This document shows, piece by piece, positions 1-8,459 of a stretch of 64,000 nucleotides of DNA. This DNA is from Brevibacillus ruminantium. GTDB lineage: Bacteria > Bacillota > Bacilli > Brevibacillales > Brevibacillaceae. The notes under the pieces are model-generated. The model was not told the origin of the DNA. It worked only from the letters and a program-made list of their open reading frames with translations, and made no database searches. Numbering within the stretch: the first letter of the stretch is position 1; every line of letters starts with the position of its first letter. The position numbers and the translations under genes were made by a program. Where the stretch lies: assembly GCF_023746555.1 (NCBI RefSeq), contig NZ_CP098755.1, positions 4,658,001 through 4,722,000 of the forward strand, given 5' to 3'.

Positions 1-1415
1 CTATCTGTGCTTCGAGAGAAGAGCGGCCAAACCCGGCCGTTTCCTTTGACAGAAACCTCGTAATCGCTGCTGCGGGGAACAAACATGGCGGCTACCGCCT
101 TCGCATTGGCCTTGCCATCGCCGAGCAGCTGGACAAAACTCACTTGATGGAGCAATGGCGTCGTTCCGCGCTGCATGGCGCCCACCAGGAAAATGCCGAT
201 TCCCGTCACGATGGCAAGCGCGGGGACGGCTCCCCACATCAGGCTCTGCTTCCGCTTGCGGCGAAGCAGGAAGAACAAAATGGGTCCCGCGATGAGCGCA
301 TACACGCCGAAAAAGAGGGCCAGCCATTTGATATCCGGCATTTTCAGCGCAGGAATCCGGTCGGCTGCGTTCTCCAGGGACCACATCCGGTCCATAGGAT
401 CACGGTATGCGTTATTGATGGAAGACCCGAAGCCTTTGTTCATTACATCCGCCCAAAAACGGCTGTTTCCGCTCCAGCTTGCAACCGGTTCCTCGGCTAA
501 ATCATAGGCAATGTACAGCACTTTTCCCTCGCCTACCGAACGGCTGGCGATCAGCGGGACGCCTGCTTCACTGTACAAGACACTCCCGCTTTTTACGGTA
601 CCGGTGCTTACCGTAAGCGGTTTTTCCAGTACCGGTGCATTGTTTTTGTCTACCGTTAGGGCCTTCAATGTCGGAAGCGACGTGACCCCTGTCACTTCTA
701 CAGGCGAAAGGTCTTTCAGCTCACCTGCTGTTTTTCCAAAGTGAGCCCCGCCCGACAGCATCAGCATGCCGCCAGCGGTTGTCCAGTCGCGAATCGCCTG
801 TACCTGCTGCGCGTTCAAGCTGTCCAGGGCGAAGTTGTTGAGCAAAAGGATATCGATCATTTGCAGCTGCGAGCTGGCCAGTGGCATTTGCTCTGCCTGC
901 AAGGGCAGGACGCGAACCGGATTGGAAAAGGCGGATTTTGACAGCGCCCCGAGAAAGTTGGCGGTATCCGGATGAGCCGCCAGAACTCCCACAAACAAGG
1001 TATCACCGCTGTATCTTCTCCCGCCAATTGGGGACTTGGCGATCACCGTATTTCCTTTCATCATAGAAACGTAGGTATTGGGACCGATCAGGTTTCCCGG
1101 CACGGAAATCGTGATTTGTTTGGTCGCACCCTTGGCGATCGAAATAGGCTGGTAATAGGCCGTGGTATATTGGTCTCCCCTGTCGCCAGCCGAGACGACC
1201 AGATTTCCCTCTATATCCGCGCCGCTATTGGTGACTGTCACCTGGATCGGGACCAATCCCCGATCTTTGTATTCCCCGCCGATCCCCCCTGTTACCGCCA
1301 ACTGCACAGGCGTCTCTGCCTGAACCGCAGGCAACCATTGGCCCGGTAAACCCGTGAATATCAGCAGGCAACTTAAAAAGGCGAAGAGCCATTGCTTGGA
1401 CTTCGTCACATTCAT
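1..1415 (-). CDS. Secreted/membrane protein, 5' part only
   Basis: This open frame runs off the left window edge, so about 471 codons are visible and the C-terminus is missing. The start is the ATG at 1415, preceded by GGAGGTAG six bases upstream. Residues 1-33 form a signal peptide ending VQA-E. A beta-rich segment follows, reading like a CARDB-type domain (IQVTVTNSG). Then comes a region resembling a class I glutamine amidotransferase-like fold (DWTTAGGMLMLSGG near residue 210). Two membrane helices follow at roughly 368-390 and 397-420. I do not recognise a named family. The likely topology is a large extracytoplasmic domain anchored by C-terminal helices. It lies beyond the glnKL terminator on the same strand, so it is probably a separate unit. 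Confidence 0.75.
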   Translation of the reverse strand, partial: MNVTKSKQWLFAFLSCLLIFTGLPGQWLPAVQAETPVQLAVTGGIGGEYKDRGLVPIQVTVTNSGADIEGNLVVSAGDRGDQYTTAYYQPISIAKGATKQITISVPGNLIGPNTYVSMMKGNTVIAKSPIGGRRYSGDTLFVGVLAAHPDTANFLGALSKSAFSNPVRVLPLQAEQMPLASSQLQMIDILLLNNFALDSLNAQQVQAIRDWTTAGGMLMLSGGAHFGKTAGELKDLSPVEVTGVTSLPTLKALTVDKNNAPVLEKPLTVSTGTVKSGSVLYSEAGVPLIASRSVGEGKVLYIAYDLAEEPVASWSGNSRFWADVMNKGFGSSINNAYRDPMDRMWSLENAADRIPALKMPDIKWLALFFGVYALIAGPILFFLLRRKRKQSLMWGAVPALAIVTGIGIFLVGAMQRGTTPLLHQVSFVQLLGDGKANAKAVAAMFVPRSSDYEVSVKGNGRVWPLFSRSTD

Positions 1416-1521
1416 TTCTTCTACCTCCACCGACGACTTAAGCTGATCCAGCTTGCTAAGGGTTATGACGTATAAAAGGGGGGAAAGGCTACAGGTTGAT
1501 TCAAAATGAGGAAAAATAATA

Positions 1522-1549
1522 GCTTCCCGATCCGAGGTGGATGGGAAGC
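1522..1549 (-). terminator. Terminator after glnL
   Basis: The arms GCTTCCCGATCC and GGATGGGAAGC pair imperfectly. On the minus strand the stem is followed by TATTATTTTT. It sits 11 bases beyond the glnL stop codon. Confidence 0.75.
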
Positions 1550-1559
1550 CACTAATTTC

Positions 1560-2477
1560 TTACGCTTTTACTTCCATAAAAAAGACAGACAAGAACTTTC
1601 TCACGCTGATGCGGCACTTGGTCGTCTTTTCGCCTGCCTCCAGCTCTTGCATGCGTTGACGGACCTCTTGAAAATCAAACAGCCGCGGGGCGAAGTGCTC
1701 AAAGGTAGGATTGGCATAATCGGTTAAACCAAGCGATGACAAATGGCTAAATGCTTGCAGCACCATGCGCCTGATCCGCTGCTCCATGGCGCGCACTTCT
1801 TTTCCCATCGTCTGCTCGTCCAAAGTACCGTGCAGCTTCAGCAAAATCTGCGAATACAATTCCTTAAGCTGAATATCGCGCAATTGATCTCCCCTGCGCT
1901 CTTCTTGCGCGAGCCACTGGATGATCAAAAGCAGGTCAGGGGCCCCCGCCTCGCTTGCAATCCCGAGCTGGAGCAAAAGCTGCTGTCCTCGTTGCACCAA
2001 ACTATCCTGTTCCGAAAAGGACTTTTTCATGCCGCTCTCGGACGGTTCCTGTTTTCCTTTGACATCCAAGATTTGCAGGGATTTACGAATCGATAAAAGC
2101 GATGCTTCCACCGTCAAATAGTCGGATACACGTTTGAGTACAGACATGACTTCCAGGCGGTTAATCGGCTTTTGAATAAAGGTATCGATCCCTTGTAAAT
2201 ACGCTTCCCCAATCATTTCTTTATTTTCTACCTGTGACACCATGATGAATTTTCCTGCAAAGCCTTCCGCTTGCAGCTTTTTGATGGTCTGAATACCATC
2301 CAGCTCTGGCATCAACAGGTCGATTAAGATCACGTCTACCCCATACAGCTGATCGATAGACACTTGGTTCCCGTCACTCGCCTGACCCACGATCTCCCCC
2401 AGACCGCTATCCTGAATGATTCGCTCGAGCATCCTTCTCACAACCGCATCGTCCTCAATCAAAAAAAATCGGATCAC
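1560..2477 (-). CDS. glnL: GlnL-type response regulator (YcbB family)
   Basis: This 305-residue response regulator has an N-terminal receiver domain (about 1-120). It shows acidic pocket D9/D10, phosphoacceptor D53 in LIDLLMPELDG, S81 and K103 in QKP. The rest matches the YcbB-type output domain of B. subtilis GlnL rather than a classical winged helix. Its start overlaps the glnK stop by 4 bases, so the pair is translationally coupled. In B. subtilis GlnKL responds to glutamine and activates glsA-glnT. Here the pair lies directly downstream of the glutamine ABC transporter, which suggests it controls glutamine uptake. The assignment rests on domain pattern and neighbours. Confidence 0.8.
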   Translation of the reverse strand: MIRFFLIEDDAVVRRMLERIIQDSGLGEIVGQASDGNQVSIDQLYGVDVILIDLLMPELDGIQTIKKLQAEGFAGKFIMVSQVENKEMIGEAYLQGIDTFIQKPINRLEVMSVLKRVSDYLTVEASLLSIRKSLQILDVKGKQEPSESGMKKSFSEQDSLVQRGQQLLLQLGIASEAGAPDLLLIIQWLAQEERRGDQLRDIQLKELYSQILLKLHGTLDEQTMGKEVRAMEQRIRRMVLQAFSHLSSLGLTDYANPTFEHFAPRLFDFQEVRQRMQELEAGEKTTKCRISVRKFLSVFFMEVKA

Positions 2478-3745
2478 GAGTCGACCTCCTTTCTCAGCAA
2501 TTGATCGGTTGGAATTTGCACTTTAAAATGCGTCGTGGCATCCCGATCATGCACGATACGCAAAGTGCCTTGCAGGCTTTGGACAATTCCTCTGGCATGA
2601 GTAAGCCCGATCCCCGTCGATGAATTTCCCTGCGCATCGTATTTCGTCGTATATCCAGGCTGGAACACCCATTCCCTTTCCTCATGGGAAATCCCGGGCC
2701 CGCTATCCAGTACGTGAAACACAACATTGCGACCTACCAGACCGACAATCAGTTCAACACTGCCTTTTTTGCTGATGGCCTCTACCGCATTGGCTACCAG
2801 GTTGTTCAACACAGAAAGCAATGCATAAATTTGACTCGTCGACAATTTCACATGACAGTTGAAATGAAAGTGAATTTCCTTGCCCAGCATAGCAGCATAT
2901 TTCTGGTTTGCCCGAATCACCAGTCCACACAACTCCGCTATCGGAAGTTGCGGCGACAAGCCTTCCTGATTCATGAGATTGGATAATCCGGCGAGCATCC
3001 GTTGCGAGTCTTTTTTCACTTCATGCACATGTTCGGCAATGGTCAGAGCAGTCGGTGATTCTTCGTGTTCGGACTCTCGCAGGCGCGTGTACAACTGGTA
3101 GCTTTCCCTCGTGATTTCTTCGAGCTCCGTCATCGATTTGCGCAAGTAAAACGCCTCTTCATACAGCTCTGTATTAATCATGCGCAGCCTGTCCAGCTCC
3201 TGTTGACGCACCTCGGCAACGGCTCGGACCTGTCGAATGGAGACACTATTGTATAAGCCCACCACAAAAAAGCTGCGCAGAGCGCCGAAGAAGAGAAGGA
3301 TGAAAGCACTTTCTAAAGTGAGCAGCGGCGTATCACTTATCATTTGCCGCACTTGCAATTCTACGACATTGGAAAGAAAATCTACGGAAGCCCCAACTAA
3401 ACCTAGTAATAACGGAAATTCCAAGTACTTTCTCGCTCGGATAAGATGGATGAGCAGCGAAAAACTGAAGTAATAAAAAGCAGAAGGAAGATGAACGAAA
3501 AAACTGTCTGCCACCGTCCGATAATCTACCAGTACATCAAGAGCCACTCGAAAGCCGAGAATGAACGTCCCGGTCAAAAATCCAGTCAGCAGTACGGGTA
3601 CAGACTGAAACCAGATTAATCCGAAGAAGAAAGCGGCGATCCCGAGAGAAAAGCGAAAAGACCCTCCAAAGGGATTTACCTTCATTTCTCCAAAAAAAGC
3701 GGTTGCCAGCATAATAATGCAAAGTATCAACAGACGCTCGCGCAT
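2474..3745 (-). CDS. glnK: GlnK-type sensor histidine kinase
   Basis: This is a 423-residue membrane kinase. Residues 1-175 hold about six hydrophobic segments, and a coiled coil follows at about 175-230. The kinase core has H241 in HVHEVKKD (a DcuS/CitA-like H box), an N box LNNLVANAVEAI, and G boxes DSGPGI and STGIGL. The lack of a periplasmic sensory domain fits the YcbA/GlnK group. The start ATG at 3745 has AAAGGGG upstream. It is coupled to glnL. A strong hairpin (3769-3807) lies just upstream, so expression may come from readthrough of the transporter operon or from a promoter inside the hairpin. Confidence 0.8.
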   Translation of the reverse strand: MRERLLILCIIMLATAFFGEMKVNPFGGSFRFSLGIAAFFFGLIWFQSVPVLLTGFLTGTFILGFRVALDVLVDYRTVADSFFVHLPSAFYYFSFSLLIHLIRARKYLEFPLLLGLVGASVDFLSNVVELQVRQMISDTPLLTLESAFILLFFGALRSFFVVGLYNSVSIRQVRAVAEVRQQELDRLRMINTELYEEAFYLRKSMTELEEITRESYQLYTRLRESEHEESPTALTIAEHVHEVKKDSQRMLAGLSNLMNQEGLSPQLPIAELCGLVIRANQKYAAMLGKEIHFHFNCHVKLSTSQIYALLSVLNNLVANAVEAISKKGSVELIVGLVGRNVVFHVLDSGPGISHEEREWVFQPGYTTKYDAQGNSSTGIGLTHARGIVQSLQGTLRIVHDRDATTHFKVQIPTDQLLRKEVDS

Positions 3746-3768
3746 AATTGCCCCTTTCTGAAAACAAA

Positions 3769-3807
3769 AGATCTCCTATTCCTAATTGTATAAAGAATCG
3801 GAGATCT
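3769..3807 (-). terminator. Terminator or attenuator between glnP and glnK
   Basis: The arms AGATCTCCTATTC and GAATCGGAGATCT pair almost perfectly around a 13-base loop. On the minus strand TTTTGTTTTC follows. It ends about 24 bases before the glnK start. No clear promoter lies between it and glnK, so it could attenuate rather than fully end glnQHMP transcription. Confidence 0.75.
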
Positions 3808-3823
3808 GCACAGGTGCAAAAAT

Positions 3824-4474
3824 CTAGGCTGGTTTGTTTTCCAAACGCTTGGCAATAATTGACAGGGCGTAGTTGACCACAAAATACATAACGGCCACAA
3901 GCAAAAACGTCGGAATCACATAATTGACATTTCGGCCATTGATGATTTGCGCATGGTTCATCAGCTCTGGAAGAGCGATGATGACAGCCAAGGATGTATC
4001 CTTCAACAACGAAATAAATTGACTGACGATGGGCGGAACCATGCGTCGAAGCGCCTGTGGCAAGATGATGTGCCAAAGCGTTTGTACGTAATTAAGTCCA
4101 GACGAACGAGCAGCTTCAATTTGTCCTTTTTCCACTGACGTCAACCCGCTGCGGACAATCTCGGAGAGCATGGCCGCCTCGAAAATGACCAATGCCAGAA
4201 TGGCCGCATAATATTTATCCAGCTTGATCCCAATTTCAGGGAGGGCAAAATACGTAAAGAAGATGATGAGCAAAAGCGGCAGATTACGAATCAACTCCAC
4301 CAGTACGGCAAGCACCCGGGAAACGACCGGGATGCGGGCGTACCGCAGAACTCCGACGATGATCGCAATCACAAAGCTGAACACAATCGACAGGAATGCC
4401 ACCTGCAAGGTAATCCAGAAACCTTCTAGGAGGAAGGTCAAATGACTTGGCGTATAAGCCCCGAGAAAATCCAT
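3824..4474 (-). CDS. glnP: Glutamine ABC transporter permease
   Basis: This 216-residue polar amino acid permease of the HisMQ type has about five membrane helices. The EAA loop that docks the ATPase reads EAARSSGLNYVQTLWH, followed by PQALRRMVPP. The ATG at 4474 has AAGGAGGGG upstream. It follows glnM by 15 bases, in the order glnQ-H-M-P known from B. subtilis. It should form the membrane channel with GlnM. The glutamine specificity is taken from gene order and the adjacent glnKL, not proven by the protein itself. Confidence 0.85.
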   Translation of the reverse strand: MDFLGAYTPSHLTFLLEGFWITLQVAFLSIVFSFVIAIIVGVLRYARIPVVSRVLAVLVELIRNLPLLLIIFFTYFALPEIGIKLDKYYAAILALVIFEAAMLSEIVRSGLTSVEKGQIEAARSSGLNYVQTLWHIILPQALRRMVPPIVSQFISLLKDTSLAVIIALPELMNHAQIINGRNVNYVIPTFLLVAVMYFVVNYALSIIAKRLENKPA

Positions 4475-4489
4475 GGTGTCCCCTCCTTG

Positions 4490-5143
4490 TTAGCGGCCCT
4501 TCGCCAAGCGTCGTTCCAAATAGCCTACGAACGAGCTTAACGGAAGCGTTAGAATTAAATAGAAAAGGCCCACGAAAATATACACATCAAACGTCACGAA
4601 AGTATCTGCTGCGATCAGGTCACCAAAATACATCAGGTCTAGACCAGCAATAACCCCCAGCACAGAAGAGTTTTTCACCAGGTTGATAAACTGGTTCCCC
4701 ATTGGCGGAATTACCACTTTAATCGCCTGCGGCAGAATGACGTAACGCATCGTTTGCAAATAAGTCAGGCCAGAGGAGCGTGCGGCTTCTGTTTGTCCCC
4801 TCGGAACAGCCTGTATCCCGGCGCGAATCGTCTCTGCAATAAAAGCAGCGGTATAGACGGTAAGACCCATGGTTCCCGCAACAAAGGGGTTTAGCCTGAT
4901 TCCAATGGCCGGCAGTCCCACGAAAAAGAGAAAGACAACGAGGATCAACGGAATATTGCGGACAAATTCTACGTATGCGGCGCCTATCCAGTTGAGTGGA
5001 CGAATCGGAGAAATTCGGAAGATAGCAAAGATCGTTCCCAAAATAAGGCTGCCAACAAGAGCAAGCAAGCTCGCTTTTATGGTATTCCCAAATCCTTCCA
5101 GATACATGTCCCAATGGCTGAACAAAATGGAAAAATCAATCAT
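4490..5143 (-). CDS. glnM: Glutamine ABC transporter permease
   Basis: This is the second HisMQ-type permease (217 residues), a paralogue of its downstream neighbour. It carries the EAA loop EAARSSGLTYLQTMRY followed by PQAIKVVIPP. It probably pairs with GlnP as a heterodimer in the membrane, energised by GlnQ and fed by lipoprotein GlnH. The start ATG at 5143 has AAGGGGG some 13 bases upstream. A stem-loop separates it from glnH, which may lower permease expression relative to the binding protein. Confidence 0.85.
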   Translation of the reverse strand: MIDFSILFSHWDMYLEGFGNTIKASLLALVGSLILGTIFAIFRISPIRPLNWIGAAYVEFVRNIPLILVVFLFFVGLPAIGIRLNPFVAGTMGLTVYTAAFIAETIRAGIQAVPRGQTEAARSSGLTYLQTMRYVILPQAIKVVIPPMGNQFINLVKNSSVLGVIAGLDLMYFGDLIAADTFVTFDVYIFVGLFYLILTLPLSSFVGYLERRLAKGR

Positions 5144-5182
5144 TTCTGTTGCGAACCCCCTTCGGCGTAAGAAAATAAGGGA

Positions 5183-5207
5183 ATGAGCGGTAGCTAAAAC
5201 CGCTCAT
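5183..5207 (-). promoter_or_regulatory. Stem-loop between glnH and glnM
   Basis: Perfect 8-bp arms ATGAGCGG and CCGCTCAT flank a 9-base loop, without a clean T-run behind the stem. Hairpins here in ABC operons often stabilise the binding-protein mRNA or reduce readthrough. That role is inferred from position. Confidence 0.6.
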
Positions 5208-5228
5208 CCGTCATGGAGTCGAACAGCA

Positions 5229-6086
5229 TTATTTTTTCGGCTTTTCGCCAATCCATTTCTCGTAAATCTTGTCGTATTCGCCGTTTTCTTTCAGTTCTTT
5301 CAACACATCATTTACAAACGTTACGAATTCTGCATCGCCTTTGCTGATCGCGATTCCGTATGGCTCTTCGGTAAAGATTTCATCGGTTACCCGGTAGTTT
5401 GGATCTTGTTTTGCCATCCCGTACAGAAGAGCGTTATCGGTCGTCAGCGCATCGCCTTGACCAGCTTTGAGAGCGGTGAAGGCTTCCGCATAGTTTTCAA
5501 ATTCAAGAACTTCTGAATCTGGTGCTTTTTCGCGAATGCTCTTCGAATAAGTAGAGCCTTTGGCTGTCAGAACCTTCGTGCCTTTTACCAGGTCTTTGAC
5601 ACTATTGATATTGCTATCTTTTTTTACAAGCAAGGCCCCACCTGCCAGGAAGTACACATCGGAGAAGTCTACTTCTTTTTTGCGTTCTTCTGTAATCGTC
5701 ATCGTTGCCACAATGGCATCAATTTCGCCGTTTTTCAGCATCGGGATCCGCGTCTTGGACGTGACTTCCTTCAGTTCAATTTTATTTTCATCACCAAGCG
5801 CCTTTTTGGCGATGGCCTTGGCGATATCAATATCAAAGCCTTCTACGTTTCCCGTGTTCGGGTCTTTTAGTCCAAACAGGTTCAAGTCATACTTGACGCC
5901 GACGACGAACTTGTCTCTTTCTTTGATTTTTGCCAGTGTCCCTGTGCCGCCTGCTCCCGTAGATTGTCCCCCTGGTGCTGCCCCATCTGAGGTTTTGCCG
6001 CCCCCACAGCCTGCCAATGCTGCTGCGCTGAGCATCAGAACCAATCCCATTCCGGTGACTTTCTTCCATACGCGATTTGCTTTCAT
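5229..6086 (-). CDS. glnH: Glutamine-binding lipoprotein
   Basis: This is a 285-residue extracellular solute-binding protein of family 3. The N-terminus is a lipoprotein signal with lipobox LAGC, then a Gly/Ser/Thr-rich linker to about residue 50. The mature domain has the family pattern GFDIDIAKAIAKKALG and the ligand-binding strand MTITEERKKEVDFSDVYF. It delivers substrate to GlnM/GlnP. It lies 29 bases after glnQ and is separated from glnM by a stem-loop. Confidence 0.88.
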   Translation of the reverse strand: MKANRVWKKVTGMGLVLMLSAAALAGCGGGKTSDGAAPGGQSTGAGGTGTLAKIKERDKFVVGVKYDLNLFGLKDPNTGNVEGFDIDIAKAIAKKALGDENKIELKEVTSKTRIPMLKNGEIDAIVATMTITEERKKEVDFSDVYFLAGGALLVKKDSNINSVKDLVKGTKVLTAKGSTYSKSIREKAPDSEVLEFENYAEAFTALKAGQGDALTTDNALLYGMAKQDPNYRVTDEIFTEEPYGIAISKGDAEFVTFVNDVLKELKENGEYDKIYEKWIGEKPKK

Positions 6087-6115
6087 CTGAATTCCCCTTT
6101 TCTCTTTCTTGGATT

Positions 6116-6844
6116 TTAGTGGTTCAAAATACGGCTTAAGAATAATCTCGCACGCTCTTCGCCCGGATTGGCAAAGAACTGCTTAGGTGTTGACTCTTCC
6201 AAGATCCTGCCCTGGTCCATGAAAACGATGCGATCGGCCACTTCACGGGCAAAGCCCATTTCATGCGTCACTACGACCATGGTCATGCCTTCTTGAGCCA
6301 GCTTCTTCATGACGTCCAGCACTTCTCCAATCGTTTCTGGATCAAGCGCCGAAGTCGGCTCATCAAAGAGCATGATTTTCGGCTTCATCGCCAGCCCTCG
6401 CGCGATGGCGACACGCTGCTGCTGTCCTCCGGAAAGTTGGGTCGGGTACTTGTCGGCCTTTTCCGGAATCCCTACTTTCTCCAAATAGTACAGCGCTGTT
6501 TCCTCGGCTTCTTTTTGGGAAATGCCGAGCACTTTGATGGGAGCGAGCGTGATGTTTTCCAATACGGTTTTATGCGGATAAAGATTGAAGTGCTGGAAGA
6601 CCATGCCGATGTTGCGGCGCAATTTGTTTATATCGGTGCTTTTGTCGTTCACTTGTACGTTGTCGACAACCAGCTCTCCGCTTGTAACCGTTTCCAATCT
6701 GTTGATGCAGCGAACCATCGTACTCTTGCCTGAGCCCGACGGACCAATGACCACGACGACTTCTCCCTGGTTGATATGCAGGTTGATATCCTTGAGGACA
6801 TGAAAGTTGCCATAATGCTTATTCACTTGATGAAAACGAATCAA
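6116..6844 (-). CDS. glnQ: Glutamine ABC transporter ATPase
   Basis: This 242-residue ABC ATPase has Walker [10 protein letters not shown], signature LSGGQQQR, Walker [12 protein letters not shown] and H-loop VVTHEM, all intact. It is first in the glnQHMP operon. The start is a TTG at 6844, chosen because AAGGGGGAA lies about five bases upstream and no better ATG exists. The upstream 170 bases are AT-rich and should hold the operon promoter. I could not fix convincing -35 and -10 boxes (a TAATAT lies near 6928 on the minus strand). Confidence 0.9.
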   Translation of the reverse strand: MIRFHQVNKHYGNFHVLKDINLHINQGEVVVVIGPSGSGKSTMVRCINRLETVTSGELVVDNVQVNDKSTDINKLRRNIGMVFQHFNLYPHKTVLENITLAPIKVLGISQKEAEETALYYLEKVGIPEKADKYPTQLSGGQQQRVAIARGLAMKPKIMLFDEPTSALDPETIGEVLDVMKKLAQEGMTMVVVTHEMGFAREVADRIVFMDQGRILEESTPKQFFANPGEERARLFLSRILNH

Positions 6845-7021
6845 CCAGATTCCCCCTTGCTCTCTTTTCTATGTTTGTATCGTAAGGACGCTCTACCCAA
6901 AACTACTCAAAAAGACCGAGAAAATATTATCTCTCTTTACAATTTTCTAATAATGATGTTTATTTACCAAAAAAAACCTTTTATTTCGCTGTGACGACTT
7001 GCTTGGAGACAGTAAAACGAA

Positions 7022-7055
7022 CAGGGCCCCTCGTCTACGTATACGAAGGGCCCTG
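7022..7055 (-). terminator. Terminator after proline dehydrogenase-like gene
   Basis: The arms CAGGGCCC and GGGCCCTG extend into a partly paired loop. On the minus strand the stem is followed by TTCGTTTT. It also insulates the glnQ promoter region. Confidence 0.7.
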
Positions 7056-7130
7056 CTTTATTATGCCATTCCATTCCATGCTATTCACCCGCGCACACAG
7101 CGCAAAGCAAAGAACCGGCTACATGTTTGT

Positions 7131-8129
7131 TTACCGATACACTTCCATTCCCACCCGGTCCGGCTCCAGCATATCAGCCAGCGCACGGTAGAGCTGAGGC
7201 GGATGCTCGGCAATCCGGTGACAGAGGTAAAGATACCACTCCGTGCCGTAGGTTACGTACAGCCGCAAAGGAACCCCCTCGTCCCTGATCATGCGTGCTT
7301 CCTCTTCGCATACGCCGCAGAGCATTTCCAATTCTACCTGACTCTCCGAGAGAAACCCCTGCTCCCTGACAGCCTGAACGATTTGCTGGTCATGTGTAGC
7401 GATAGAGAGCGGATGGCCGGCCTGCACGATCTTCTCGGTCAGTTCAAGATACCTTGTCTGCAGCTCTTTTGAACGGGGCAAGGCAACCTGCGGTTCTTCC
7501 CTGAACGCGCCCTTGACCAGCCTGATTCTGCCCGGCAAGTCGAGAAGCCTGGGCAGATCATCCCATGTCCGGTGCAGATGGGCCTGCACCGTAATCCCTA
7601 CATGCTCATGACGGCTCGCCAATCTTTCATACAGACGGTAAATGGCTTCGGTTTTGGCCGATTCCTCCATACTGATCATCAAGATCTGACCGTTTTCCCG
7701 CGCTGCGGCGGCCAGCTCTTCCGCATGCGAAAGGGCCAGTTCCTCGTCGATCATAAGCCCGATGTGCGAAAGATCAAAGCAGATATGTACGGGCAGGCCC
7801 CTCTGGCTGCTCTCCCTGATCAAAGCGAGAAATTCATCCGTTGCTTTGCGGCACTCCGTAAGATCAGCCGTGTTTTCTCCGATGTACTCCAGGGAAATCG
7901 CATAGCCCGCTGCTTGCAGCCCCGCAGCCCGATCGAGCGCATCGCCCCTGGATTCACCCGCGATATATCGCTTTGCTGCCGCAAGCAGGAGCTGATAAAG
8001 CCAGGGTGTGTTCATCACGAACTCTTTCAGCTTCAGATCGCGGGCAATCGTCCGCAGCACAACTGATGCCTGCTGTTCATTGCTCTGGCTCTCTGTTTTT
8101 GTTCCTTCGGCAAACTCTTTTCTGTCCAT
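7131..8129 (-). CDS. Proline dehydrogenase-like FAD enzyme
   Basis: This 332-residue monofunctional PutB/FadM-like protein would oxidise L-proline to pyrroline-5-carboxylate with FAD. Barrel motifs include RLVKGAFREE and YVTYGTEWYLYLCHRIAEHP. The start is ATG 8129 with GGGGAGGC upstream, not the in-frame TTG 27 bases earlier. In canonical PRODH the last motif has two adjacent arginines holding the proline carboxylate (…RRLAERP). Here the first is histidine (CHRIAEHP), so substrate use may differ. No pyrroline-5-carboxylate dehydrogenase gene is adjacent. It is divergent from a MocR regulator, which may control it. Confidence 0.78.
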   Translation of the reverse strand: MDRKEFAEGTKTESQSNEQQASVVLRTIARDLKLKEFVMNTPWLYQLLLAAAKRYIAGESRGDALDRAAGLQAAGYAISLEYIGENTADLTECRKATDEFLALIRESSQRGLPVHICFDLSHIGLMIDEELALSHAEELAAAARENGQILMISMEESAKTEAIYRLYERLASRHEHVGITVQAHLHRTWDDLPRLLDLPGRIRLVKGAFREEPQVALPRSKELQTRYLELTEKIVQAGHPLSIATHDQQIVQAVREQGFLSESQVELEMLCGVCEEEARMIRDEGVPLRLYVTYGTEWYLYLCHRIAEHPPQLYRALADMLEPDRVGMEVYR

Positions 8130-8459
8130 GTGGCGCCTCCCCATCTTTTTCCCCAAGATAACATGGAGAATTGGTTTCGATGAGATCCACTTTTGCTATC
8201 GATGGACAGTACCAGTTCAGGAAAAAGGGGCTTGCCGACAGCCGAGGCTGTTAGCCGTTATTGGCAACCGAACTCATTTCTTCTTTCATCATGTCGTATC
8301 CCATTTTTTCTCGTTCCGCTACATCCTCTTTGTTATTTTCTTCGAAATACCCCTTCGCCGGACGCAAGGTTTCGCTTTTCATGGTAATCTGACTTTGGCA
8401 AAACATGTGTCTGCTTGCTTAAAAATCGCTACAACCACTTTCCCAAAGGAGGACTTCCT
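8130..8459. promoter_or_regulatory. Divergent intergenic region, PRODH-like gene and mocR
   Basis: These 330 bases separate two divergently transcribed genes and must contain both promoters. I see no clear consensus promoter, terminator or strong repeat. A MocR regulator commonly acts on such an interval, so an operator is expected but not located. Confidence 0.4.
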
